NCBI GenBank assembly: GCA_024103195.1
Contig: JAGFIW010000288.1
Span: 1 to 46,554 of the forward strand
Origin: Saprospiraceae bacterium
GTDB taxonomy: Bacteria > Bacteroidota > Bacteroidia > Chitinophagales > Saprospiraceae
Direction of reading: 5' to 3'
DNA length: 46,554 bases
Shown: positions 8,151 to 16,213 of the stretch, in pieces
Position numbering within the stretch: the stretch's first letter is position 1
Layout: each line of letters starts with the position of its first letter
Notes under the pieces: model-generated
What the model was told of the DNA's origin: nothing
Seen by the model: the letters and a program-made list of their open reading frames with translations, nothing else
Databases searched by the model: none
Made by a program: the position numbers and the translations under genes

Positions 8151-9002
8151 ATGACAACAGAAAACATGATCTCCATCGGGTCCCTGAGGTTCGGGTACAC
8201 ATCGAAGAGGGTACTATTTGACGGGCTGGACCTGGAACTCCAGGGCGGACAGATCTACGGGCTCCTCGGACGCAACGGGGCCGGTAAAACCACCTTGCTG
8301 CGGCTTATTGCCGGATTGCTTCGACCCTGGGAGGGTAATATCCGCACCATGGGCCACCCCGCCTGGCGCCGACATGCCGCCATGTTGGAGGACATCTGCT
8401 TCATACCGGAGGAATGGGCTGTGCCTGATTTGCCCATACGAGACCTCCCGGCCATTTACGGTCCCTTTTACCCCCGATTTGACGAGCGTCTTTTCTGGAA
8501 ACTGGTCGAAGAATTTGAACTGCCCGTGGACGGAAAAGTCAGCGGCTCTTCTTTCGGGCAAAAAAAGAAGGCCATCATCTCCTTCGGTTTGGCCACCAGG
8601 GCGCGATTGCTCATCCTCGACGAACCGACCAACGGTCTGGACATCCCATCCAAAAGCCGATTCCGCAAAATCATTTCCTCCTCGCTGCATGACGAAACCT
8701 GCATGATCATATCCACCCACCAGGTGCGCGATATGGTCAATCTCATCGATCCGCTCATAGTGCTCGATCAGGGTCGCATCATTTTTCAGCAGGACCTGGC
8801 TTCGGTAGCGCGCAAACTCGTTTTTCGCATCCACACCGGCATCCAGGAACCGCTCGGCGTTTTGTACGCCGAACGCATTCCGGGAGGCTATCTGACTGTC
8901 GCCGAAAATGCGGGTCAGGAGGACACTGATGTGGACCTCGAAGTACTCTTCAACACCATTATTCACCAGCCGCAAAAAATGCGGGAATTATTTCAAGCCT
9001 AA
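8151..9002 (+). CDS. ABC transporter ATP-binding protein (YtrB-like)
   Basis: 283-residue nucleotide-binding subunit of an ABC transporter. Walker A is GRNGAGKTT at 40-48, Walker B is LLILDEPTNGLD at about 163-174, and the switch histidine is in ISTHQVRD. The signature motif is SSFGQKKK rather than LSGGQ, a variant familiar from GntR-linked ABC ATPases. Gene order with a permease and a GntR-family regulator resembles Bacillus ytrABC-type exporters. Substrate unknown. It is the first gene of a tight rightward set (11 bases to the permease) and has a well-formed promoter. Confidence 0.9.
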   Translation: MTTENMISIGSLRFGYTSKRVLFDGLDLELQGGQIYGLLGRNGAGKTTLLRLIAGLLRPWEGNIRTMGHPAWRRHAAMLEDICFIPEEWAVPDLPIRDLPAIYGPFYPRFDERLFWKLVEEFELPVDGKVSGSSFGQKKKAIISFGLATRARLLILDEPTNGLDIPSKSRFRKIISSSLHDETCMIISTHQVRDMVNLIDPLIVLDQGRIIFQQDLASVARKLVFRIHTGIQEPLGVLYAERIPGGYLTVAENAGQEDTDVDLEVLFNTIIHQPQKMRELFQA

Positions 9003-9013
9003 TTTATTCGTGC

Positions 9014-9790
9014 ATGGACAAGCGACTTCAATTCCCCATTCTGCGCCAACTTGTCTGGAGAGATATTTGGCTCAATCGTTCCTCCACCCTGGTCTTCCTC
9101 GGGGTGTTGACAGGAATTCTGTTGATGGCAGGAATCATCACTGCCTATTCAAATAAAGGGTTTGGCGATGTCCGCGAATGGCATCTCACCTGGTACGGAA
9201 TTCTCTTTTTCCTGGTCGGAATTTTCCAGACGGCCGGCGTGTACAGAGAATTCAAAAGGCCTGCTACCCTCCAGGATTATCTGCTTTTGCCTGCTTCCCA
9301 TCTCGAAAAATGGATCAGTCGCTGGCTGCGATCCCTGCCGATGTATTTGATACTCTTTACAACGGTTTATACCCTCGCCGCCGCCATCATGAATGTGGCC
9401 GTTTATCTGACCCATCACAACTGGTTGCCATTTTTCCATCCCTTCGACCCTGAAATCATGCGGTTCTGGCTGTGGTTTGTTCCTCTGCATGCCCTGTTTC
9501 TGGTAGGTGCCGTGCATTTCAACCGGAACGCAACGCTGAAAACCATCCTGGTTCTCTTTGGGGTATTGGTTATTTACGGCAGTATCACCGGCGGTTTTCA
9601 ACAATTGTTGTTCCGTTCGGTCATGCAGGATGAACACCATTATTTTATGGATCCCGAAGACCTCTTCGGTTTTGATCCGGAGACCTGGCTCCCTGTTTTG
9701 AAAAAGGGTCTCCATGTATTTCTCTTTGCCGTGATCGTACCCTTTCTGTGGTGGGTATCCTTCCTCAAACTCAACGAAAAAGAAGTATGA
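9014..9790 (+). CDS. ABC transporter permease, membrane subunit
   Basis: 258 residues with about six hydrophobic spans, for example TLVFLGVLTGILLMAGIITA near 20-39, YGILFFLVGIFQTAGVY near 61-77, and a last one (HVFLFAVIVPFLWWVSFL) near 234-251. The segment LQDYLLLPASHLEKWISRWL resembles the cytoplasmic motif of ABC-2-type permeases (YLxLPxSxxEK). It is the membrane partner of the preceding ATPase. Its stop codon overlaps the start of the GntR gene (ATGA), indicating translational coupling. Confidence 0.82.
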   Translation: MDKRLQFPILRQLVWRDIWLNRSSTLVFLGVLTGILLMAGIITAYSNKGFGDVREWHLTWYGILFFLVGIFQTAGVYREFKRPATLQDYLLLPASHLEKWISRWLRSLPMYLILFTTVYTLAAAIMNVAVYLTHHNWLPFFHPFDPEIMRFWLWFVPLHALFLVGAVHFNRNATLKTILVLFGVLVIYGSITGGFQQLLFRSVMQDEHHYFMDPEDLFGFDPETWLPVLKKGLHVFLFAVIVPFLWWVSFLKLNEKEV

Positions 9791-10158
9791 CCCTGCAATT
9801 TTCCGACCAAAGGAGCATCTATATGCAAATCGCCGATTTCATTTGCGAGAATATTCTCTCCGGCGCCATGAAGCCGGATGAACGGGTGCCATCGGTGCGG
9901 GATATGGCCACGCAAATCGAGGTCAATCCCAATACGGTCCAGCGCAGCTACACCTGGCTTCAGGAACGCGGCATCCTTCAAAACCGTCGTGGTATCGGAT
10001 ATTTTATCGAACAAGATGCCTATGTCAAAGTCAAGCAGATGAAACGGGAGCATTTTGTCTCGGAAGAACTTCCCGAGTTATTTCGTAAAATGTCCCTCAT
10101 CGGTTATGACATGGAAGATCTCCAATCCTTTTTCTCTCGTCAAAAAGACCAAATCTGA
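9787..10158 (+). CDS. GntR-family (YtrA-like) transcriptional regulator
   Basis: 123 residues with a winged helix-turn-helix of the GntR family: YMQIADFICENILSGAM, the consensus VPSVRDMATQIEVNPNTVQR, then the wing ERGILQNRRGIGYF. It has no large effector domain and only a short C-terminal helical tail, as in the YtrA subfamily that controls adjacent ABC transporters. The ATG at 9787 overlaps the permease stop. It likely represses its own operon, but no clear inverted repeat operator was found at the upstream promoter by eye. Confidence 0.88.
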   Translation: MTLQFSDQRSIYMQIADFICENILSGAMKPDERVPSVRDMATQIEVNPNTVQRSYTWLQERGILQNRRGIGYFIEQDAYVKVKQMKREHFVSEELPELFRKMSLIGYDMEDLQSFFSRQKDQI

Positions 10159-10161
10159 CAC

Positions 10162-10914
10162 ATGAAAACCAGCAACAAAATTCTCCTTTATGTTTTCGGG
10201 ACAGCGGTGGCGCTCACCATTGCCGTCATGATCTACGTCCGATTTTTCGGACTTCGTGAAATGGAAATCGTCGAGGGAAGCGGAGAGGTCATTACCGATG
10301 TACGGTCCATGGAAGGATTCGACCACATTTCCGTACGCGACGATGTGGAAGTATGGGTGTCTCCCGGTGCTTTCAAAGTGGAAGTCCACGGGGATGCCAA
10401 TCTTGTCCCGCTGATTGAAATTTCACGCGACGCAAACACCCTGCATATCCGGAAGAAAAAAGGTATCCGGTTCAAACAGGATTCGCCGGTGCGCGTCCTT
10501 GTCCAGGCGCCTTCCCTGACCGGCATCACCTCCCTGGGGGCATCCAGGATTGTCAGTCAGGACACCCTGAAAGGAACGACCCTGAATGTCGAAATGACCG
10601 GCGCCGGAAATGTCCGGTTGCTGACCGCTTATCAAAAATACCGGCTGGAGCTTACGGGTGCTGCTACCGCCAACCTAGCTGGGTCGGGTGAACAATTGGA
10701 TCTGGAGTTGACCGGTGCGTCCCAATTCAAAGGGGCTGACCTGGCGTGCCGCACGATCCGGATCGAAGGGACAGGTGCCGTCGGTGCCTGGGTACACGCA
10801 ACCGATTCGCTTTACGCCGAATTGACGGGTGCTTCCACCATCCATTACCGCGGCAATCCCCAAACCCTGGAGTCCGACCTGTCCGGGGCCTGTACCCTCA
10901 AAAAGATCGATTGA
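10162..10914 (+). CDS. DUF2807 (head GIN domain) membrane-anchored protein
   Basis: 250 residues. An N-terminal hydrophobic segment (about 8-28) acts as signal or anchor, followed by a beta-helix-like DUF2807 domain with SMEGFDHISVRDDVEVWVSP and the repeats LTGAATANLAGSG, LTGASQFKGADL and LTGASTIHYRG. The family is common in Bacteroidota, often annotated as a putative auto-transporter adhesin, but its biochemical role is not established. It starts three bases after the GntR gene, so it is very likely part of the same operon, perhaps a cell-envelope stress module. It ends 12 bases from a convergent nucleotidyltransferase gene. Confidence 0.85.
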   Translation: MKTSNKILLYVFGTAVALTIAVMIYVRFFGLREMEIVEGSGEVITDVRSMEGFDHISVRDDVEVWVSPGAFKVEVHGDANLVPLIEISRDANTLHIRKKKGIRFKQDSPVRVLVQAPSLTGITSLGASRIVSQDTLKGTTLNVEMTGAGNVRLLTAYQKYRLELTGAATANLAGSGEQLDLELTGASQFKGADLACRTIRIEGTGAVGAWVHATDSLYAELTGASTIHYRGNPQTLESDLSGACTLKKID

Positions 10915-10926
10915 TCCCTCCCGGCT

Positions 10927-11922
10927 TCAACGGAAATCAATCTCCGTATTGTCGCCGATGTTGAGACTTTGCCGGGGACCTTGCAAGGTCGCATCATTGC
11001 CGATGATCGACTGATGCAGAACCACGCCATCCAGGCTGGCGTAATGCCCGATGATACTGTCTGAAACCATGGTACGGGCAATGCGCACATCGTTGCCCAC
11101 ACTCACATGGGGGCCGATGATGGAGTGACTGATGACGCAATTTTGCCCGATATAGACCGGAGGAATCACAATGGATTGCTCCAGACCTTTGATCGTTTCG
11201 GGAGGTGTCCCCTGTCGTTTCAGCATGATGGCGTTGGTCTCGAGCAGAATTTCCTTTTTCCCGCAGTCAAACCAATTCCGAACTTCCACGGTCCGGAACG
11301 GTTCGCCGGCTTCAATCATGCGCATGAGGGCATCCGTAAGCTGAAACTCCCCATGGGTTCTGCTGCCGCCTTCCACCAAAAGGGTCACGGCTTCCAACAA
11401 GGCGTCCGCCTGCCGCACCTTGTACATCCCGACGAGGGCCAGATTGGATTTGGGGATATCGGGTTTTTCAATAAGCCGCACAGCAAATCCGTTGTCGTCC
11501 ACTTCCGCCACGCCGACTTCTCTGGGATCCCGCACCTTCCGCACCGCCAGGCAGGATGTCGGTTCTGCCAAAAAAGCCGGAATGTCGAGGTCTATGATCG
11601 TATCCCCGAATACGATCAGTACCTCCCCTGCATCTTTCAGGTAATCGCCGGCCACCCATAGCGCATGGGCGGATCCCAGACGGTCGTTTTGGGTGACAAA
11701 CGCCTTGCGAACATCCGGGTAGGTCTCCTCCAGGTATTGCCGGATCCGCTCACCCAGATAACCGATGACAAAAACAAAATCCCGCACTCCGGCATCGATC
11801 AGTTGATCGACAATAAAGGCAAGAATGGGTTTGCCGGCTACCGGAATCAGGGGTTTGGGCTGTGTATAGGTGTGGGGCCGCAACCGGATCCCGGCGCCGG
11901 CCACCGGAATGATGGCTCTCAT
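10927..11922 (-). CDS. Sugar-1-phosphate nucleotidyltransferase with hexapeptide C terminus
   Basis: 331 residues. The N-terminal nucleotidyltransferase signature is clear: GAGIRLRPHTYTQPKPLIPV and then AGKPIL. Later motifs include FGDTIIDLD and the sugar-binding VRNWFDCGKKE. The C-terminal ~80 residues form a left-handed beta-helix of hexapeptides (YIGQNCVISHSIIGPHVSVG). This is the layout of glucose-1-phosphate thymidylyl- or uridylyltransferase-like enzymes that make NDP-sugars. Exact sugar and nucleotide are not determinable. A TAAATTTG box ends seven bases before the ATG. Confidence 0.88.
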   Translation of the reverse strand: MRAIIPVAGAGIRLRPHTYTQPKPLIPVAGKPILAFIVDQLIDAGVRDFVFVIGYLGERIRQYLEETYPDVRKAFVTQNDRLGSAHALWVAGDYLKDAGEVLIVFGDTIIDLDIPAFLAEPTSCLAVRKVRDPREVGVAEVDDNGFAVRLIEKPDIPKSNLALVGMYKVRQADALLEAVTLLVEGGSRTHGEFQLTDALMRMIEAGEPFRTVEVRNWFDCGKKEILLETNAIMLKRQGTPPETIKGLEQSIVIPPVYIGQNCVISHSIIGPHVSVGNDVRIARTMVSDSIIGHYASLDGVVLHQSIIGNDATLQGPRQSLNIGDNTEIDFR

Positions 11923-11929
11923 GAATCCC

Positions 11930-11937
11930 CAAATTTA
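11930..11937 (-). promoter_or_regulatory. -7 box TAAATTTG for the nucleotidyltransferase gene
   Basis: TAnnTTTG on the minus strand ending seven bases before the ATG at 11922; the predicted leader is zero to a few bases. Confidence 0.45.
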
Positions 11938-11999
11938 CAATAGCGATCGCCATCAAGGGCATCGGTTACCGTCAAAAACCCTTTTAGAGCGGTTTGCCT

Positions 12000-12007
12000 T
12001 AATTTTG
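12000..12007 (+). promoter_or_regulatory. -7 box TAATTTTG upstream of the SDR gene
   Basis: TAnnTTTG match 26 bases before an in-frame ATG at 12034 and 75 bases before the preferred ATG at 12083. No -33 element seen. Confidence 0.4.
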
Positions 12008-12082
12008 AATACCGCCCGCCGGCGATCCGCCAACATGGATCACACCCAAAACCCACGGTATTTCCTTCATCAAAGGTCTCCC

Positions 12083-12883
12083 ATGCGTCTCGAAAACAAA
12101 ATAGCCTTGATCACAGGCGCCGCCCGCGGAATCGGCCTGGCCACGGCCGAATTATTCGTCCGCGAGGGTGCCACCGTACTTTTGACCGATATCCGGGATG
12201 AAGAAGGTCGTGTCCAGGCCGGGAGGTTGGGGAATGCCTGTCGGTATTATCATTTGGATGTGGGCAATGAGGACGACTGGAACGAAATGGCCGGAGAAAT
12301 CCGAAAGACATTCGGCCATCTCGACATTTTGATCAACAATGCCGGCATCACCGGATTTCTGGAAAGTAAGGGTCCGCATGACGCAGAGTTTGCCGATTTG
12401 ACCAGTTGGAACGAAGTGCATCGTGTCAACGCCGCCGGTGTGATGCTCGGGTGCAAATACGCCATCGCCCTGATGAAAGAAAAGGGTGGCAGCATCGTCA
12501 ACCTGAGTTCACGGAGCGGCATGGTGGGCATACCCGGTGCCGTGGCCTATGCCTCCAGCAAAGCGTCCGTGCGCAACCACACCAAAAGTGTCGCCCTCTA
12601 CTGCGCCGAAAAAGGATATCCCGTCCGTTGCAACAGCATTCATCCCGCTGCCATCATGACTCCGATGTGGGATGCCATGCTCGGTGAAGGCGCCCAAAGG
12701 GCTGCCCTCATTCGGGACATCGAATACGGCATCCCGATGGGCAGGTTTGGCGAGCCCCTGGATGTGGCCTATGGCGCGCTGTATCTCGCCTCCGACGAAA
12801 GCAAATATGTCACCGGTATCGAGCTCACCATAGACGGCGGCATACTGGCCGGGAGTGAAGCCCGGCCACCCTCAGACCCCTGA
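12083..12883 (+). CDS. Short-chain dehydrogenase/reductase (SDR)
   Basis: Classical NAD(P)-dependent SDR of 266 residues from MRLENKIALITG. Cofactor motif TGAARGIG at 11-18, NNAG at 85-88, catalytic Ser in LSSRSG near 142-143, and the YxxxK pair Y156/K160 in AYASSK. The C-terminal segment YLASDESKYVTGIELTIDGG is typical of glucose-dehydrogenase-like and cyclic-alcohol-dehydrogenase-like SDRs. An in-frame ATG at 12034 would add 16 residues that do not look like family sequence. It is followed after 11 bases by a SnoaL-like gene, suggesting a two-gene catabolic or modification unit. Substrate unknown. Confidence 0.9.
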   Translation: MRLENKIALITGAARGIGLATAELFVREGATVLLTDIRDEEGRVQAGRLGNACRYYHLDVGNEDDWNEMAGEIRKTFGHLDILINNAGITGFLESKGPHDAEFADLTSWNEVHRVNAAGVMLGCKYAIALMKEKGGSIVNLSSRSGMVGIPGAVAYASSKASVRNHTKSVALYCAEKGYPVRCNSIHPAAIMTPMWDAMLGEGAQRAALIRDIEYGIPMGRFGEPLDVAYGALYLASDESKYVTGIELTIDGGILAGSEARPPSDP

Positions 12884-12894
12884 ATTCTCTTTGC

Positions 12895-13275
12895 ATGACA
12901 ACTCCCTCTACTTTTCCTTCTCCCCGCGAAGTGGTCCGGCAATGGGTGGACCTCTTCAACCGGGCCGACCCCGATGCCCTCGCAGCATTGTATCATGAAA
13001 AGGCGGTCAATCACCAGGTGAACCGGGATCCGGTGGAAGGGAAGGATCTCATCCGGCAGATGTTCGCCCGTGAATTTGCCACCGCCGAGATGGTGTGCCT
13101 GCCCGAACAGATCTTCGAAGAAGGAGAATGGGCCATCCTGGAATGGAAGGATCCTCTGGGATTGCGGGGATGCGGATTTTTCCATGTCCGCGATGGGCGT
13201 ATCGTATTCCAGCGGGGATATTGGGATGAATTATCCTTTCTCCGTATGCACGGCCTGCCTATCCCGGCCGGCTGA
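12895..13275 (+). CDS. SnoaL-like / NTF2-fold small protein
   Basis: 126 residues with the NTF2-like pattern: VVRQWVDLFNRADPDALAAL helix, then LYHEKAVNHQ, EGKDLIRQMF, and C-terminal strands with VRDGRIVFQRGYWDE. Members of this fold are isomerases, hydrolases or binding proteins for small cyclic compounds. Directly downstream of the SDR gene, so the two may act on the same compound. Specific activity unknown. Confidence 0.8.
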   Translation: MTTPSTFPSPREVVRQWVDLFNRADPDALAALYHEKAVNHQVNRDPVEGKDLIRQMFAREFATAEMVCLPEQIFEEGEWAILEWKDPLGLRGCGFFHVRDGRIVFQRGYWDELSFLRMHGLPIPAG

Positions 13276-13290
13276 CCCCATGGGATCACT

Positions 13291-13298
13291 TACCTTTG
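13291..13298 (+). promoter_or_regulatory. -7 box TACCTTTG, four bases before the ATG at 13303
   Basis: Exact TAnnTTTG four bases upstream of a start codon, predicting a leaderless mRNA for the small membrane protein. Confidence 0.6.
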
Positions 13299-13302
13299 TG
13301 CC

Positions 13303-13614
13303 ATGTTGCGCCGCCAACCCAAACCCCGGACTTTTGATTACCGTCCCCGGTATTTCGATCCGGACAAAGAGGCCTTCCAGCAGACCAAATCGTCTGTCGA
13401 AGAGGATAAGGATACCGGCGGGAGGATACGGAGGATTTCCCGTCATTTTCGCGAATATCACCGCCCGCCGGCAACTTCCGGTCATTTGTTTTCTCCCCGG
13501 AGAGAGGCCCGTCGTTCCAATGTGAGGCTTTTTCTCATCCTGGCCGGTCTCCTTTTGCTGGCCTATTATCTGATGGTGGCTACCATTCCGCAACTGGAAA
13601 TGTGGTTGCGTTAA
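13303..13614 (+). CDS. Small basic protein with C-terminal membrane segment, upstream of mutL
   Basis: 103 residues: a basic, proline-rich N-terminal part beginning MLRRQPKPRTFDYRPRYFDP, a charged middle, and one membrane segment at about 75-94 (LFLILAGLLLLAYYLMVATI). Proteins with this KPRxFxYxPRYxDP start occur next to mutL in other Bacteroidota from memory, sometimes mislabelled as riboflavin synthase; no function is established. It has its own -7 box and precedes mutL by 72 bases. Confidence 0.75.
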   Translation: MLRRQPKPRTFDYRPRYFDPDKEAFQQTKSSVEEDKDTGGRIRRISRHFREYHRPPATSGHLFSPRREARRSNVRLFLILAGLLLLAYYLMVATIPQLEMWLR

Positions 13615-13646
13615 TCACCTTGCAGGACATTTCGAAGGGTCTGGAT

Positions 13647-13654
13647 TACCTTTG
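13647..13654 (+). promoter_or_regulatory. -7 box TACCTTTG for mutL
   Basis: Exact TAnnTTTG, 32 bases before the mutL ATG at 13687. Confidence 0.6.
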
Positions 13655-13686
13655 GGGTTCGTCCCGCCCAACCTGATACTTCTTCC

Positions 13687-15513
13687 ATGGGGGATCTTAT
13701 CCGACTACTTCCTGACGCCATCGCCAACCAGATAGCGGCCGGAGAGGTGATCCAACGCCCCGCTTCCGTGGTCAAGGAACTCCTCGAAAACGCCCTTGAT
13801 GCCAAAGCCGGCCGCATTCAGCTCATTCTGAAGGAAGGGGGCAAACAGCTTATCCAGGTCGTTGACGACGGGACCGGCATGTCGGTGACCGACGCCCGCA
13901 TGTGTTTCGAAAGACATGCCACCAGCAAGATCCGGCAGGCCGATGATCTCTTCAGGATCCGTACCATGGGATTCCGCGGGGAAGCCCTGGCTTCCATCGC
14001 CTCCGTGGCCCAGGTGGAATTGCGTACCCGCCGGGAGGATGACCCTGTCGGGACCCGTCTGCTCATTGAAGCTTCGGCCGTTCAGATCCAGGAAGATTGT
14101 GCTACTGCCAAGGGCACCAGTCTGTCGGTGCGCAACTTGTTTTTCAACGTGCCGGCCCGCAGGAAATTCCTGAAATCCGACCAACTGGAGCTCCGGCATA
14201 TCATGGAGGAATTCCATCGCGTGGCCATGGCCTACCCGGAAGTCCATTTCTCCCTGTATCACAACGACCAGGAAGTCTTCCACCTGCCTCCCGCCAACAG
14301 TCGCCAACGCGTGGTCGGTGTGCTCGGCCCTACCACCAATGCCCGGCTCGTACCCGTCGAGGAAGATACGGGTGATCTGACCATCCGGGGCTTTGTCGGC
14401 AAACCGGAAACGGCCCGAAAAACGCGGGGTGAACAATTTCTCTTCATCAACCGGCGGTTTGTCAAAAGCGGATATCTCCACCACGCCATCCTCAGTGCGT
14501 ACGAAGAACTGATCGGTGAAGAGCAACATCCGCTCTATGTCCTTTTTCTGGATATCGATCCCGCCCGGATAGATGTCAATGTGCATCCGACCAAACACGA
14601 GATCAAATTTGAAGACGAAAGGCTGGTGTATCATTTCGTCAAGGTGAGTGTTCGGCATGCCCTGGGAAGACACGGCATGATCCCTTCCCTCGATTTTGAG
14701 GCCGATCACAGCCTGGCAACCAGCAAATTTGATGTACGAAGCGGCGACGCTACCATTCGTGCTTCTTCCGGCACTCCGGCGCCCGGTAGCGGCAAACAGG
14801 ACTGGCAGGAACTTTTTCGGGTCCTCGAAAAACCCCTGGAGGAAGAAAATCCACAACCTGCCGTTCCCGATCCCTTCGCACCTGCCGTACTCGTGGACAG
14901 TGGATCCACCGCCCCTTCGGAATCGCACCATCTGATGGCCGAGCGCCAAACCGTCCGGCCCTACCAGATCCATCAACGGTACATCCTCACCCCCATCAAA
15001 TCGGGATTCCTCCTGATCGATCAACAAGCCGCGCACGAAAGGATCCTCTATGAACGGTTTGTCGAACGGATGCAGGGTGAGCCGGCCCGCATCCAGAAAG
15101 AGCTCTTTCCCCGAACCCTTGACCTCAACCCGTCCGATGCCGCATTGCTCGAATCCATGATCCCCGACCTGCACCGCCTGGGTTTTGATCTGGAGCCGTT
15201 CGGTCGCCAATCCTTCATTCTCCACGGGTTGCCTGCCGATATGGATCCACATTTCGATGCGATCCAATTGCTTCGCCAACTGCTCGAACATCACCGGGAC
15301 GACCTGCCCCTCAAACCGGGTCATCACGAAAATCTCGCCCGTCAAATGGCCCGCCATGCCGCCATCCCCAGGGGAACTCCCATGACCGAGGAGGAAATGC
15401 TCAACCTAATCGACCGGCTCTTTGCCTGTGAGCAGCCCTACAAAAGCCCGGGCGGACGAGCGGCTTTCATCACCTTCGAACTCGATGACCTGGACAGGCG
15501 TTTCCGTTCCTGA
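13687..15513 (+). CDS. mutL: DNA mismatch repair protein MutL
   Basis: 608-residue MutL. The GHKL ATPase motifs are present: IAAGEVIQRPASVVKELLEN near the N terminus, DDGTGM, then TMGFRGEALASI. The conserved DVNVHPTKHEIKFED marks the end of the N-terminal half. In the C-terminal dimerisation/endonuclease domain the metal motif reads DQQAAHERILYE (445-456), matching DQHA-X2-E-X4-E except for Gln instead of His at 447, and the segment ACEQPYKSPGGRAAF is near the C terminus. It is therefore probably a nicking-type MutL. mutS is not in the window. Confidence 0.96.
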   Translation: MGDLIRLLPDAIANQIAAGEVIQRPASVVKELLENALDAKAGRIQLILKEGGKQLIQVVDDGTGMSVTDARMCFERHATSKIRQADDLFRIRTMGFRGEALASIASVAQVELRTRREDDPVGTRLLIEASAVQIQEDCATAKGTSLSVRNLFFNVPARRKFLKSDQLELRHIMEEFHRVAMAYPEVHFSLYHNDQEVFHLPPANSRQRVVGVLGPTTNARLVPVEEDTGDLTIRGFVGKPETARKTRGEQFLFINRRFVKSGYLHHAILSAYEELIGEEQHPLYVLFLDIDPARIDVNVHPTKHEIKFEDERLVYHFVKVSVRHALGRHGMIPSLDFEADHSLATSKFDVRSGDATIRASSGTPAPGSGKQDWQELFRVLEKPLEEENPQPAVPDPFAPAVLVDSGSTAPSESHHLMAERQTVRPYQIHQRYILTPIKSGFLLIDQQAAHERILYERFVERMQGEPARIQKELFPRTLDLNPSDAALLESMIPDLHRLGFDLEPFGRQSFILHGLPADMDPHFDAIQLLRQLLEHHRDDLPLKPGHHENLARQMARHAAIPRGTPMTEEEMLNLIDRLFACEQPYKSPGGRAAFITFELDDLDRRFRS

Positions 15514-15548
15514 TCCCCTACTTTCCCCATCCCCTCAAAGGACTTTCC

Positions 15549-16193
15549 ATGTACGCCCTTACCCCCGTGGTCAAACATCTTCTCCTGATCAACATTCTTG
15601 CGTTTGTCGGAACCCTGTGGATGGGGGAGCCCCAGGGGGGCATGATGGAAGGCCTTTCCGACTGGGGCCGGCTGTCACTGGCAGCCTTCTACCCGGCATC
15701 CCCCTTTTTCCAACCCTACCAACTGGTGACTTACATGTTCATGCATGCCAGTATCAGTCACCTGTTTTTCAACATGTTTGCCGTTTTCATGTTCGGTCCT
15801 CCGGTTGAATCCGTATGGGGCCCGCGCCGGTTCCTCTTTTATTATTTTCTCACCGGATTCGGCGCCCTCGCCATCCATTTTCTGGTCAAGTACATCGAAT
15901 TGACCTACGGCGACACCTCCCTGAGCAGCATGAATGTCCCGGTTCTGGGTGCATCAGGATCCGTGTTTGGCGTACTTCTGGCTTTCGGCATGCTTTTTCC
16001 CGACCGTCAGGTCATGCTGCTCATTCCGCCGATACCCATGAAAGCCCGGGTGATGGTCATTCTCTACGCCGCCCTGGAACTGTTCCTCGGGCTGGGTAAT
16101 TTTGAATCCGGAGTGGCCCATTTCGCCCACCTCGGCGGCGCATTGACCGGCTTTTTACTCATTCTCTACTGGCAGGGATTTCGATTGCGCTGA
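15549..16193 (+). CDS. Rhomboid family intramembrane serine protease (first of tandem pair)
   Basis: 214 residues with about six membrane spans. Family motifs are complete: HLFFNMF with N75, the catalytic serine S136 in LGASGSVFG, and the catalytic histidine H194 in HFAHLGGALTGF. It cleaves membrane-anchored substrates inside the bilayer; its substrates are unknown. It follows mutL by 35 bases and precedes a second rhomboid by 20 bases. The two share layout but differ clearly in sequence, so an old duplication or independent recruitment is likely. Confidence 0.93.
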   Translation: MYALTPVVKHLLLINILAFVGTLWMGEPQGGMMEGLSDWGRLSLAAFYPASPFFQPYQLVTYMFMHASISHLFFNMFAVFMFGPPVESVWGPRRFLFYYFLTGFGALAIHFLVKYIELTYGDTSLSSMNVPVLGASGSVFGVLLAFGMLFPDRQVMLLIPPIPMKARVMVILYAALELFLGLGNFESGVAHFAHLGGALTGFLLILYWQGFRLR

Positions 16194-16201
16194 AGCCTCC
16201 C

Positions 16202-16209
16202 TATTTTTG
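16202..16209 (+). promoter_or_regulatory. -7 box TATTTTTG, four bases before the second rhomboid ATG
   Basis: TAnnTTTG match in the 20-base gap between the two rhomboid genes, four bases before the ATG at 16214. Confidence 0.45.
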
Positions 16210-16213
16210 TCTC

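Noticed and set aside
11870..12082. Longer SDR protein starting at 11870
   Set aside because: The added 71 residues cross the divergent nucleotidyltransferase start and the promoter region and are not SDR-like.
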